This document shows positions 31,401 through 42,604 of a stretch of 64,000 bases of DNA, one piece after another. How positions within the stretch are numbered: the first letter of the stretch is position 1; every line of letters starts with the position of its first letter. The translations under genes and the position numbers were made by a program. The notes beneath the pieces were generated by a model. The model made no database searches, was not told where the DNA came from, and saw only the letters and a list, made by a program, of their open reading frames with translations. The DNA comes from Coriolopsis trogii (taxonomy: Eukaryota; Basidiomycota; Agaricomycetes; Polyporales; Polyporaceae): positions 744,001 through 808,000 of the forward strand of contig JAHYIO010000023.1 in the NCBI GenBank assembly GCA_020543525.1, written 5' to 3'.

Positions 31401-32123
31401 TCCTTCCGAGAAGAGGATGACGAGACAACTCGCCCGCCACTCCTCGATGTCGACGTTCTGCTCAAATTAAGCCGGGATCCGAGGGACACGGTGCCGTATA
31501 GGCTTTGCGCCGCAATCCTTGAGCCTCAAGCACGTCCTCAACCCGTGTCATCACTTCATGCCTCGGATTTGGTGGCGGTCGCGGACCCGGCACTTGTGCT
31601 CGCTATCCAACACATGACGAACTTACCATCTCTTCTTCGACCAGCACCCGCCAAGTCGTTGGGGAGCACCACCGTGTCACGCGAGGCTCTCGACGCGAAG
31701 TCCTCACTAACGCTATCTGGGACAAGTGGTGCCTCCATTGCCGTCATCGACCCTTTGTTACGAGAGCGGCGCATCTTCGTTGATGAACATCTCGGCTCGT
31801 CAGCGATGCTCGCGCTAACAGTCAAAGCGGCCATGCGACACCTCCTTCAATATGGCCTCGACACCCTGCGCCAAGACGAGACGACAGTCCAGCCGATTGG
31901 CAGCGGACGCCACCGCCACGAACGTGCTCGACGTAGTGGAGCGGTCGTCGGCGACGGCCCGCAGCGTCTGCTCGCGCCTGGCCATGTGCTGCGTGGTCTG
32001 ACGCGTCGTGCGGCGGCTGACCCCGTCGGGAGCGCGTTGCTGCTGTGCGTTGCGCGCTTAGGAGAATCTTTGCGACGGACGGCGTCGACGTCAGACTCCG
32101 AGCCCAACCTTAACACACGATAG
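28447..32123 (+). CDS. YEATS-domain chromatin protein with N-terminal C2H2 zinc finger
   Basis: Probable histone acyl-lysine reader, 1,034 aa in ten exons: 28447-28468, 28503-28700, 28860-29018, 29071-30114, 30170-30237, 30288-30491, 30547-30748, 30808-30861, 30915-31012 and 31068-32123. In order: basic RPRKRRRLS, a helix LEELDLEIAIRERISETI, a C2H2 finger CSVCSRSDFSNLQGLLNHC to RLRH near residue 215, a Pro-rich linker, then a YEATS-like domain from RFHIVARVVVADYSLF through HRWRLAVTSPSY to FTWAGPMNPPTEIEHWVELD. After it come LLPRFPMTLKD and VPYTLVSTPVHF, a region resembling YEATS2-type proteins, and CRACGLQRAYHP. Nuclear location is expected. The 54-bp exon 8 was chosen because it restores RFPMTLKD. 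The first intron (34 bp) is unusually short, so the start could instead be the ATG at 28616. Confidence 0.82.
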
Positions 32124-32940
32124 TCAGCTGCTGATAGTGTAGCCGCGACGACCAGGGGGGAATTCATTTAAATCATCTAGATGCGGGGGTATAGACGTTT
32201 CGAGCTGGCTCGAACGAGAAATGATGCCCAGGGAGATGGAGACGGCCGGTCGGAAAGAAGGATTGTGCGCAAGGGTTGGAGACGGTTGCAGTGCTGAGCA
32301 ACCGGAATTCGTATTGCCGGTCAATGGCGTGGATGAACGGGACATATGGCGAGGTGCTTATCGGGCCTTGTGTTCCTGAGGTGCGTCTTCTTTGCTGAAA
32401 TGTGGTACCGCGCGCGATGGAGGAGTGGGAAGAGAAAAAGCTGACAGGAAGAACGGGAATGAAAGTTTCATGAAGACGGAGGCGACGTGGTCGGTGCAAG
32501 TTCGGGCGGAGGTGGTCGATGTAGGATTCGGCACCGCGGTGCGTAACAACATGAAGGAGCTGCGAGTTTGTGATCAATTATCTTAGCGGGAAAGACTGAT
32601 GCCCGGATTAGGCAAGTGCCTCCAGGGAATATGTTGTGCCGTCGATCTTTGGTGCAACGCGCGCCCATCTCACAGTACGTTTCCCCGATCCATCGCAGTC
32701 TATGGCCAGACTTGAGCAGTGGAAGCCCGCTCATCACCGCAGCCACATGCACCGTGAAGCTGCTCGGCGCTCCAGTCATCGTTCTCTTGTCTTGTTCTCT
32801 CACCCCGGTTCCTACGACACCTACCGTCGACAACTCGAACTTGCATTCTGAAGCCCCCACACTCTTTGATAGTTCCACCACACTCCTTGCCCCGCGTCGC
32901 TCTTGCTGGGCTCGTCCCATTCGCCGTCCATATTCATAGG
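32124..32940. other. Intergenic region
   Basis: 817 bp between the YEATS gene and the DUF6534 gene, both on the plus strand. No coding exon or repeat is recognised; it holds the promoter of the DUF6534 gene. Confidence 0.5.
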
Positions 32941-34728
32941 ATGACGAATTCCAACGACAGCACCTTCGGTGCCGCATTCATCGGCTTCGCTGCCTCCAGC
33001 TTGTGCGTCCTCCTCATCGCGCTCACATGCACGATGCTTACTTGGCTCTCTTCCTCAACGAACTTCTTTCAGGTGCCTGGGCATCCTCTGCATGCAAACA
33101 TACTCGTATTACAGGCGGTATCCCTCCGACAAAGCGTTCTACAAACTCCTGGTGCGTCACGGCACACGTGTACTTTCGTTCCCGCCTACCTAACTCCACT
33201 CGCGCACATACAAGGTCGGCGGCCTATGGTGTGTCTTCTCGCGATCACGTCCATACTCGTACGCGCTCATGCTCGCTCGGCGCCAGGTTGCTCGAAGTGG
33301 GGGATCAATGCTTGATCGGACATGCAGTATATAGCTACCTTGTGAGGTCCGTTCCCATCTGCTTCTCTCATCACTCGCAGCTCCTTCAATGCCTTACGCA
33401 ACAGCAACTGGGGTATATTCACCATTCTAGTCGCAAAGCCAATATGGTCCCTCATCGTACGTCCACATGCAAAACATCGCGCCTCCGCGCCTCTTGCTCA
33501 CTTTAGCGCCAGATTCAAATCACGCTTGGTGTAAGTGCAAGGAGAGATGTTCAGGGGTCGAAAGGTGCTAATTGAATGCACGTCTCATGCATAGGTGGTG
33601 ACGGGTACTGTTGTCAAATTGTGCGTCGCCGTTACATCGCTTCTTTCCTATGCTTACGCCCACCGGGTGCTCTCAGGCTCTACGCGGGGCGTGTATGGCG
33701 CTGTAAGGATCTGTTCGCTCACTGTAACGTTATTGGCACTGAGGAATGGCTCCAGTCAGCAACAAAAACGTCCCTGTGACAGGTCTCATCGTAAGATTAT
33801 GCGATCCTTCACCTGGCGGCTAACTCACATGCAGTTGCCCAGCTCCTCCTCACATTCGGAGAACTCGCAGTAGCGTTCTGTACGTAGTGCTTTCCTTACA
33901 TGTTCCCTATATGAACTCACGTGTTCTGTCTAGGGTACACTGTCGCAAGGTTCGTGTCGCCTCGTTTCCCTCTATTCAGAACGTGACATAAACACCTCCG
34001 TAGTTTCCAGTTGGAGAGTCTGGCCGATATCGGGGACATGAAGGGAGTCGGTACCCTTTCGCTGGCGATTGGCGTGGCCACAGATGTCGTCATCGCCGCG
34101 GCGCTGTGCTACTTCCTCCGTAATCTCCGCACGGGGCATCAAAAGTGAGGAGTCAAAATCAAATGCTGAAGAGTACCCAAAGACTGATTGGGAGACGTGT
34201 AGGGATGACTCGATGGTCAACTCCCTGATCATCTATGCGATCAGCACCGGTGGCTTGACCAGGTATTGCATATGGCTGATCCAGTTCCCGCCAGCCTGTG
34301 CTGATAATTCCACGCTTTTGATAGTGTCATTAGTATCACGACATTGATCTTGGTGCGTGGTCTCTTCGTTCCTTCAAATATCGGTGCTAATTGACTTACA
34401 GTACAACTTCATGCCGGATAACTTTATCTTCATGGGGTTCTACTTCGTGCTTAGTAAAGGTACGCGAACGATTTTCGCGCGCCCGTATAGGGACTGACCG
34501 TTCCTGCGCAGTCTACGCCAATTCATTCCTGGCTGCGTGAGTATCATTTGGACTTGTCTATATGTGCTCATGCTGAGGGTCTTCTCCAGACTCAACACTC
34601 GACGAGTCAGTCGCGGACGGGGTACAGATGCAGAGACGACCACCATGCCCACCTTCCTCATGACCGGCAAAGTCACTCAGCGGACAATCAACCTCGATCC
34701 CGAGTCTCATGCAGTGCGTGCACCATAA
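32941..34728 (+). CDS. DUF6534-type seven-helix membrane protein, 17 exons
   Basis: 291 aa, function unknown. Exons: 32941-33002, 33073-33151, 33215-33228, 33287-33346, 33405-33456, 33513-33530, 33595-33620, 33677-33702, 33756-33782, 33835-33879, 33934-33949, 34004-34144, 34203-34262, 34325-34352, 34402-34459, 34512-34536, 34590-34728. All phases close and the translation follows the DUF6534 pattern that I know from basidiomycetes: TFGAAFIGFAASSL, QTYSYYRRYPSDKAFYKLL, GLWLLEVGDQCLIGHAVYSY, YAGRVWRFSNKNVPV, TDVVIAAALCYFLRNLRTG, SMVNSLIIYAISTGGLTS, PDNFIFMGFYFVLSKVYAN and LNTRRVSRGR. About seven hydrophobic helices are evident, so it is a plasma- or endomembrane protein. Several exons are tiny (14, 16, 18, 25, 26 and 26 bp). 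Boundaries of exons 9-10 are the least certain. Confidence 0.82.
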
Positions 34729-35120
34729 TTCAGCTCGCACGTCCATCGTGTGTTGACAGCATTTTGAGTCTACCTCTTCGCCCGTGTCGCCGTACAAGTC
34801 AAAAATGGCGGATTCCAAGGGCCCATTGCCATCTGTTTGTCTCACCGCTATACCCATCGAGATCGATCCCTCACCTTCTGTCTGTAGGAGCATCAATACG
34901 CCGAAGCGTGGTGATCGGCCTGGTGCCCTGCCACTGCAATGAACAGAAGCAACTTGTAACAATACATTGTACGTCGCGTCTCCATCAGCGGTCCATCAGC
35001 GGGAACGATAGCGTAGATCTCATTTTCAGCGATTGTTCAGATCTCATAGCGTCAGCCGTAATTCACATTCATTCCTCTCCCACGTTGTTTCCTTATCGCA
35101 CCCGACTTCTGTTGTATCTT
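34729..35120. other. Intergenic region before the tandem duplication
   Basis: 392 bp downstream of the DUF6534 gene. No gene is seen. Confidence 0.5.
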
Positions 35121-35895
35121 TACCCTTCGCTCCCGTTTCTGTTCAACAGCGGTTCCACGCCTCTCCTGCCGTCTTGACCTGGCTGTGTCGATAGTGTTCA
35201 TCGACTTTTTAACACATTCTTCTCTCACTAGTATTGTTGATCGTCCGCTTGTCCATTTGTCATCTCGCGTTCACCTCTCGTTGTCTGTTTGTCTGTTGTC
35301 CTCGCAGGTTACGATCTAATTGGCTATATCTCCTCCCGGATTCCCTATGGGATTCCTAATCTTGTGCTCTGGTCACTCGAAGCCTATGCATACTGTCGTT
35401 CGAGAGCTATCGCTCACGGACGTGTTCTCGCTGCCGCCTTCCACCAGCTCATCTCGACCTAACACCCTATGGTCACTCGAATCTTATAGGGCTTCTGGTA
35501 ACAGTGATTGTGGATCTCTTCCGCACGATACCGCAAGCTGACCGAGATTGACAGAGCAGCTCTTCTACGTGCCAACAGCACCCGCGTTGACAACGTGCGC
35601 AGGTCGCGATGGTATTGCACTGCGTAGGCTATTGGGGACTAGGAACAGCTGGTGGAAGCAATGAATTTGCACTGCATCGCGCACAGGTGTGGGATCGTCG
35701 CTTGCCCTTACTGTACCGGCAGGTGGGGAGCGCTCCCCAGGAATAGAGGAATGTAAGTCAGTGTGTATTTGGACGTTGACGTACTTGCGCACGGCAGGAC
35801 GTGGTGTTGTCGCGATACCTTATGATGGAATGCAATCCTAGTCCGGAGTCAAGTGCTACCTTCTCGCTCCCCCATCACCCCACGTCACCTTGGAG

Positions 35896-35902
35896 TATAA
35901 AA
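35896..35902 (+). promoter_or_regulatory. TATA box of BRI3-like gene A
   Basis: TATAAAA 82 bp upstream of the ATG. Position and context are conserved in the duplicated gene B (37786-37792). Confidence 0.7.
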
Positions 35903-35977
35903 CCCGAGGCTTGCTGCCCTGAACACACACTTCCTTCGTACTTCCTACGCCCTTGCGCTTTGCTCACCACGGTAGTC

Positions 35978-36564
35978 ATGGTCGACGAAAAGGCCCCCCC
36001 ACCAGTCTACATGTCACCTCCCAACCAACAGTCATACTCTGGTTCGCCTTCGCACCAAGCTCCACAACAAGCGTATCAATCGCCTCCAGCAGGAACAACA
36101 CCCCAAGGGCAAGGTCAGATCTACTTCTCGGGGCCACATTCGCAGGGTCTCGGACCCATGGGCCCCACGGATGGGTATTCGGCGGGATACCCACCGGCTC
36201 AACCCATGATGGCGGGACCTTCACAGGGCGTGCAGTACCAGCAGAGATGTGAGTCTCGCTTGATTACCCTGCGCGCTTTCGTTGCAGTCAGAGACCAGAA
36301 AGCAATGGCGTGCTGAGACCCCTCTCTCCCCAGTGCTGGATATGTGTGCGCAGGGAAACCACGACGTGGTCACCAAGTACGGGGTAGCGGGAATCATCGC
36401 CGCTATAGTGCTCTTCCCCTGTGGTCTATTCGCGCTCATGTGAGTGACCTTTTCCTCGTTTGCGTTTTGAAGGACGTCTGAGGCTGTGGCTCTGACCCTA
36501 TTTCTCCTGTCTTAGTATCGACAGGGAGAGACGTTGCGCACGTTGTGGGGTTCGGCTGGGCTGA
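35978..36564 (+). CDS. Brain-protein-I3-like membrane protein, copy A
   Basis: 141 aa in three exons: 35978-36248, 36334-36439 and 36516-36564. The N-terminal part is Pro/Gln/Ser/Gly-rich and probably disordered (MVDEKAPPPVYMSPPNQQ, QGQGQIYFSGPHSQG). The second exon encodes the conserved core LDMCAQGNHDVVTKYGVAG and one hydrophobic helix GIIAAIVLFPCGLFALI. The last exon gives DRERRCARCGVRLG with a CxxC pair. This architecture matches BRI3-type small membrane proteins of lysosomal or vacuolar membranes; the fungal function is unknown. The ATG is set by the conserved TATA spacing and by agreement with copy B. Confidence 0.8.
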
Positions 36565-37785
36565 GCCTGCCACGTGCTTACCGTGCTACCTCGACACAAA
36601 ACTCGGTCTCGGGGTGCCTCCAAATTTCGGACGTTGCTGGTTATTTCAGGCTGCAAGAAACCGAGGAAATGACGCCGTATACCTCATACTGAAAACACCT
36701 CGTGCAATATGCACTGTCTGTCTGTATCTTCATATTTATATCGCACTAGTATTCTCACGTCATCACCCGGGCGGTGACTTGTGACAGCCCGCCAAACGGT
36801 AGAAGGGCCGGAGAACGTACCGCAGACCCCTCTACCCTTCGCTCCCGCGTTTCTGTTCAAGAGCGGTTCCACACGTCTCCTGCCGCCTTGACCTGGCTGT
36901 GTCGATGATTTTCATCGACTTCTCAACACATTCTTCTCTCATTAGTATCATTGATCGTCCGCTTGTCCATTCGTCATCTCGCGTTCACCTCTCGTTGTCG
37001 GTTTGTCCTTGCAGGTTACGATGTAATCGGCTATATCTCCTCCCGGATTCCCTATGGGATTCCGAGTCTCATGCTCTCGTCTGTCGTTCGAACTTCGAGA
37101 GCTATCGCTCACGGACTGGACTGTGTTCTCGCTGCCGCCTTCCACCAGTTCATCTCGACCGAAAAGTCTACGGTCACTCGAATCTTATAGGGCTTCCGGT
37201 AACAGTGACTGTGGACTTTTTTCGCGCGATACCGCAAGCTGACCGAGATTGACAGAGCAGCTCTTTTACGTGCCAACAGCGCCCACTTTGACAACGTGCG
37301 AATATCACGACGGAACTGCATTGCGTAGGCTATACTAGGAGCAGCTGGTGGAAGCATTGATCAGCGCCTCGAATTTGCACTGCATCGTGCACAGGTGAGG
37401 AACCGTCGCTTGTTCATGAATCAAAACACACTCCATAACAAACCGGTGCTCGGAACTATAGTGAGTTCGTGTTCGCACTGCTGCCCGGTTTAAAATACTC
37501 ATAGAGAAGGATGGAGACCCATCTCAAGCAAGGAACTTCGCTCAGGGCCAACCGCCCGAGCGCTGGCCAAGACTCGAAGCACTGTAATGTCCGGCAAGCG
37601 GGGAGCGCTCGCCGTGAATAGAGGAATGTAAGTCAGCGTGTATTCGGACGTTGACGTACTTGCGCACGGCAGGACGTGGTGTTGTCGCGATGCCGTTTGA
37701 TGGAATGCAAACCTAGTCCTCAAAACCCAGTACAGGGATCAAGTGCTATCTTCTCGCTCCCCCATCACCCCACGTCACCTTGGAG

Positions 37786-37792
37786 TATAAAA
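37786..37792 (+). promoter_or_regulatory. TATA box of BRI3-like gene B
   Basis: TATAAAA 82 bp upstream of the gene B ATG, in the same context as for gene A. Confidence 0.7.
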
Positions 37793-37867
37793 CTCGAGGC
37801 TTTCTGCCCTGAGCACACTCCCCCTTCGTACTTCCTACGCCCCCGCGCGTTTCCCATCACGGTAGTC

Positions 37868-38449
37868 ATGATCGACGAGAAGGCCCCCCCACCAGTCTAC
37901 ATGTCACCTCCCAACCAACAGTCATACTCTGGTTCTCCTCCGCACCAAGCCCCACAACAATCGTATCAATCGCCTCCAGCAGGAACACCACCCCAAGGGC
38001 AAGGTCAGAACTACTTCTCGGGGCCACAATCGCAGGGTCTCGGGCCCATGGGTCCAACGGATGGGTATTCGGCGGGATACCCACCGGCTCAACCCATGAT
38101 GGCGGCTTCGCCGGGCGTGCAATACCAGCAAAGATGTGAGTCTCAATATATCACCCTCTGCACTAGCGTTCTGGTCAGAGACCAGAGAGTGATGGTGTTC
38201 TGAGACCCCCTTCCCCTCAGTGCTCGATATGTGCGCGCAGGGAAACCACGACGTGGTCACCAAGTACGGGATAGCGGGAATCATCACCGCTGTAGTGTGC
38301 TTTCCCTGTGGTCTATTCGCACTCATGTGAGTGACCTTCTTCTCGTTTGCGATTTTGCGGACGTCTGAGGCTGTGACTCTGACCCTGTTTCTCCTTCTAG
38401 GTGCGACAGGGAGAAACGTTGCGCGCGTTGTGGCGTTCGGCTGGAGTGA
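37868..38449 (+). CDS. Brain-protein-I3-like membrane protein, copy B
   Basis: 140 aa, exons 37868-38135, 38221-38326 and 38401-38449, with the same phases as copy A and the same 106-bp middle exon. The N-terminus MIDEKAPPPVYMSPPNQQ and Pro/Gln-rich region are nearly identical to copy A. The core LDMCAQGNHDVVTKYGIAG is followed by a single helix IITAVVCFPCGLFALM and CDREKRCARCGVRLE. Differences are conservative (V to I, I to T, L to C in the helix), so both copies appear functional. Probably a small endomembrane or vacuolar protein; the role is unknown. Confidence 0.8.
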
Positions 38450-38605
38450 GCCTGTCATTTCTTGCCTGTGGGTACCGCGCTGCCTCGGGACATCACTTGG
38501 TCTCGGGGTACGTCGCGAACTGACTCGGAATTTCGAATGTCGTATATCCTGTTACGCACTGTCTGTCTGTATTCTCATATATTAGTACTATTCTCACATC
38601 AGCAT

Positions 38606-39916
38606 CGCACGATTCGCTTCTTTGGTGATGGACTAGTGGATGTGTATTGCAAAGTACGGAATTCGTACCGACACTCATTATGTCCTTACTCGTAGCAGAG
38701 AACCCTCTCGACCGGCGCGGACGATTGTGCTATTCTCCGCACCTAACGGAGCGGCGGGTGTAAGCAGAGACGTTGCGCGGTATGTACGCACATCAATCAA
38801 AACGCATGCTGTCAAGATGGACTGCTTTTGCCGCATTTGTTACGATAGGGCTGCACGTTCCTGGGTCACTGGTGGCCACGAAGCTCAGTACGTGGTCTTT
38901 TCGGATGCTTGCGAGAGGAAGCAAGTTTCCAATGTTGTTCATACGTCAAGATGGAGCCGCATAGAGCAGACTGCGCTAGATATCTTCAGGTTGCAACGCC
39001 ACCAGCAACTACTAGTATGCAGTTGGTTCCTTCCTCGAAATATACTGCGAGCTGTTCATCGCGACCTCAGGGTCTCCATGAGATTGATGAGCAGGGCATC
39101 GTCATGTGCCTATCAAGGTTTCGTAGATACCACCAGTGGCGTCGAACGACAGCCCAAAAGTCCGGTGGACACGCACAGAACTTGCGTTGACCACTGAACC
39201 TTGCGTCGGTGAAAGGCTGTTGAGGTGAAAGAATGAAAGCAACGCACACAATCCGAGGCTACCCAGAGTGTTAGTTGCGATGGACAAGTACGGGAGGTTG
39301 GGTTTCTTGGTCTGTCAACATCGTAAGAAAGCGCATTCATGGCTGAGCCTCAGAAGCCCAATGTGGTGAGAAGATAAGCTTTGCTGATGATCTGTCGCAT
39401 ATAACCTGTAAGTGGGTTCGCGTTGAAACGTATCTTCCGGGATGGTAAGATCATAGTATCCATCTGGCACAGGCAGGTCTATACCTCCGGTCTTCGTACT
39501 TCCAAAGGTGAGCAAGGGCAATTGATATCGCTGGTCAATTTCACCGAAAATGACGGCCGGCGGTGATGTCTGGTGATATCCATGCCATAATGTCAATGAT
39601 ATGCAACTAGAGCGTGTCGGTGTACGTACTGGAGCAACCGTTCCGACAGCATATCCAAATAGCTGTACAGCGTGTATATGCACCGCTCTTTCGTGATATT
39701 GGAATGCAAATACTATCAGGACATATATGAGGGACGCGACAGCGCAAAAGAACTACACACTTTGCTCACCCTTTCCGTGTTCAGCTCCTCCCCATCCTTC
39801 GTGCTCGAATCGACTCCCTTTCTTTCTTTTCTTTCTCCACTTCCTGCATCATCTCGAGCTTCGTCTATCTTTTATATATCCCTTATCACTATCATCTCCA
39901 ACTACACCACGCAAAA
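38606..39916. other. Intergenic region
   Basis: 1,311 bp between the duplication and BRI3-like gene C. A plus-strand ORF at 38640-39197 has no recognisable domain or splice partner and is not called. A TATA-like TTATATATC lies near 39871, just upstream of gene C. Confidence 0.45.
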
Positions 39917-40223
39917 ATGAGCGGCAAGGCTTACCAGGAAAACCGTCAGTACATCCGCGCACTTTCCGTTTCCACACGTCGCCTAACCGTCATCCGACAT
40001 GGCAGTCATGAACATGTGCGCCGCGGGCAACCACGACCTGACGAAGAAGTACGGAATTTGCGGTATCATCTGCGCCATCGTCCTCTTCCCCTGCGGTCTC
40101 ATCTGTCTCTTGTACGTGCCTTCTCCATGCGCAGACTCTGAACCAAAGGCTTACCTCGCTACTGCGTCCCTTCGCAGCACCGATACTGAGAAGCGCTGCG
40201 TCCGCTGCGGTGCCAAGTGCTGA
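39917..40223 (+). CDS. Short brain-protein-I3-like membrane protein, copy C
   Basis: 59 aa in three exons: 39917-39944, 40006-40111 and 40178-40223. It keeps the core exon at exactly 106 bp and in the same phase as copies A and B, but its first exon encodes only MSGKAYQEN instead of the long Pro/Gln-rich tail. The core is MNMCAAGNHDLTKKYGICG, then one helix IICAIVLFPCGLICLL, ending TDTEKRCVRCGAKC with a CxxC pair. Such minimal versions are the common fungal form, so copies A and B probably carry a derived N-terminal extension (inference). It is too short to be found by ORF length alone; shared exon structure is the main support. Confidence 0.82.
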
Positions 40224-40721
40224 AGTCTTCGCGTATCACTCCCATCTAATAACTTCGAACTTGAGGTCTATTGGAGACCGACTTTGAAACATTGTATGGC
40301 GTCCCGTTAATTCTATTCCCCTTGCCTGAGACTTCTTTCGCGGGTTAAGATCCGAGCGGAGCTCATCAGTGATGTGACACATCCTTTTTCATGTACGTCC
40401 ACACACCTGTGCCCATACCTCGCGATTCTTGAGAACCGTTACTTGACGACGAAGTAGTATGTGAGCCGCGCTGAGCCGCTTCCGCATTCAATCTAAATTG
40501 GGCGGCCCGAATTATTGCCACGCACGTCAATGACCTGGTGGTTGAATGAAGATTTCGAAAACGAGACTTCCCAATTACCCACTCACACAGATCAGTGTGC
40601 ACACGCTGAGTACAGCGGTTGGAGAAGGTCACAACGATTATGCATGCCAATTCAGCGAACGCGACAACCGTACCCTATACACACCAATAGTGGACCAACG
40701 AAAGAGACAAGTTGTGATGTC
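40224..40721. other. Convergent intergenic region
   Basis: 498 bp between the 3' ends of BRI3-like gene C and the minus-strand PA-like gene. No gene is seen. Confidence 0.5.
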
Positions 40722-41831
40722 TCAGATTCCTTTGACGAAGACAGTGCCCACCGCCAAGCCAAGAAAAAGCAGGCTGTGCAGACGATAGATCAGCCAAGTG
40801 GCAGAAGGCAACCTTGAGGACGCTACTCACGTTTGAGAATAGACATTATGCAAGCTTCCGCTGCCGTTGGTACCGCCTGCGCCAGTAGCAGGAGTTGTAG
40901 ACCCTGTCGCATCGGCAGGGGAGGTCGCAGCTGACGTAGAAGGGCTAGTGATCGTGCTGGAGAATATTGGCTGCGTTACGACTAAGTTGATTATGAGGTA
41001 GCCCGGATCTACGGAGGTGCCGCTCGAGACGAAGCTGTTCACATTGTCGGCTTCAGAGTCCAGGGTCACTGCGTCGAAGGAGCCGTAGCGCGCTGCGTCG
41101 ATATTGCGAAACTGATCCGCAATCAGCCTGGCATATTTTCAGTTGCAGTGCAACATATCGCTTCGCGTAGTGGCGATGGGCGCACCATGAATTTGAGAGT
41201 GACTGGGAAACATAGACGTCCAATGCTGGGTTTTTGACATATTCGGCGTCGACGACACAAGTGACAGAATGTTCAGAGTATAGAAGCTGTGCCAGATATG
41301 AGATCACGATGCCGTTCGAATGGACGCACTCGTGGCGAACGCAACGCACTGCTGCTACAGCACCCGACTTCTTTGCTAGGGAAAGGATGTCGTCCGTGGA
41401 AGCGTCGGTAGAGTTCGCATCGCACGAAATGAATGCAACCCATGGCGTCTTCGCTGTGGGCATATAGGAGGCCATGAGATTGGTTTCATTACCCCAGAGT
41501 GGCGAGTGGATGAATACGCCACTTACTACTAGCAGCTGACGGTGGCGGGTCAGTATAATGCACCAGCGCTCCCTGAGTACAAAGCATAGGTTATTGTGTT
41601 AGGCACATCGAAAGTAAGATGGCAGACCATAGATATTCCCTCGCTACCAGGAACGAACGCCTGACGTAGCAATTGACTGCTATACCGTCCCTCGCCGCGG
41701 TTGAAGAACAAATTCATGATCGCATTCTGCGAGCCTACAACACCTTCTGTCGCATTCGAAGTGGTGGCAGGAACATACGACTGGGCAGAAGTGACGAGGA
41801 GGGACAGACAGACGGCAATCGCGGACCACAT
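40722..41831 (-). CDS. Secreted PA-domain-like protein, probably GPI-anchored
   Basis: 288 aa in five exons: 41831-41628, 41572-41527, 41453-41186, 41127-40831 and 40773-40722. The start MWSAIAVCLSLLVTSAQS is a clean signal peptide. The middle resembles a protease-associated (PA) fold seen in fungal RING-E3-type membrane proteins: GALVHYTDPPPSAAS, KTPWVAFISCDANST, LAKKSGAVAAVRCVRHEC, then SWLIADQFRNIDAARYGSFD. A Ser/Thr/Gly/Ala stalk (STITSPSTSAATSPADATG, TGAGGTNGSGSLHN) precedes a short hydrophobic C-terminus (TLLFLGLAVGTVFVKGI), consistent with GPI anchoring or one membrane helix. No RING follows, unlike the related E3 ligases. The PA assignment is moderate; secretion is well supported. Confidence 0.72.
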
Positions 41832-42604
41832 GACGCGGGGCCGAGTGGAACAACCAGAGAACGACGTTTGGATCAAGTTGAACGTTCAAGTTGAACTGCA
41901 AGCGTGCGTTCTCGAGACGCTCGTAGCAACTGTCTCGGCCCGAGAACTTCCGGAGACCCAGATTTCAGCCGGAGTAACACCCCAAGCGCCGCGGGCTGTT
42001 CCACGGTATGTAGCCACGGTCTCAAAAGTTGCAATGGGGCTACTTCGAGATGAATTGAATGATTACCATTCTTGCGCAAGGAACCGTAAGAGCACTAGTG
42101 TTACGGCCTATCGCCACACTCTATGATATCAGTACCACATATCCAGTTGAACACTAGTTTCAATAGTTTGCGGTCGGACTCACGACCTGCGGGTTGAGCA
42201 GATTTTCGGTACTCGGTGTGTCAGCTTTCAATTCTCTCACCTCACAGTTACTCCGCTGCGCGCCTCGTGCTGAAACAACTTAGACGAGTGTTCAGCTGTC
42301 GGTCGTGTTGTATGTGTCACCTATATGTCGATGGCAGCTGACTGTTGTTCATTTGCTGGGCAGTACAATCCAACTTCACGAGTGGGAGTACAGGACCTTG
42401 AATTGGCAGTTTGCCCTCGGAGAACCACAAGACACCCACGCAAGCTTCTCGGCACCTATAGTCGTGCGTGGACTCTCAACTTTCTCAAGACGGCCTACAC
42501 ACCTATATCGCACAAGTACATAAACCCAACGGATCAGTGCCATCTCCAGCACATCTCCTTCCCATCTAGACGCAACCAATACTTCACGACTCACCGGTAC
42601 CGCT
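41832..42604. other. Divergent intergenic region
   Basis: 773 bp between the starts of the PA-like gene and the FAD oxidase. It presumably holds both promoters; no extra exon is recognised. Confidence 0.5.

Larger units (their letters stand above)
35121..36770. repeat. Tandem duplication, unit A
   Basis: About 1.65 kb closely related to 36833-38605, offset near 1.71 kb. Both units start at a TACCCTTCGCTCCCG motif, share long stretches such as GGCTATATCTCCTCCCGG (35319 onward), and contain one brain-protein-I3-like gene with its TATA box. The upstream half carries an exon-like stretch after a pyrimidine-rich AG that I cannot assign. Confidence 0.85.
36833..38605. repeat. Tandem duplication, unit B
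   Basis: Second copy of the 35121-36770 unit with scattered substitutions and small indels. It contains BRI3-like gene B and the same upstream module (GGCTATATCTCCTCCCGG near 37030). Boundaries were judged by eye and may be off by some tens of bases. Confidence 0.82.

Noticed and set aside
38640..39197. 185-codon plus-strand open frame
   Set aside because: No recognisable domain, composition unlike the neighbouring genes, and no splice partners. It could not be supported.
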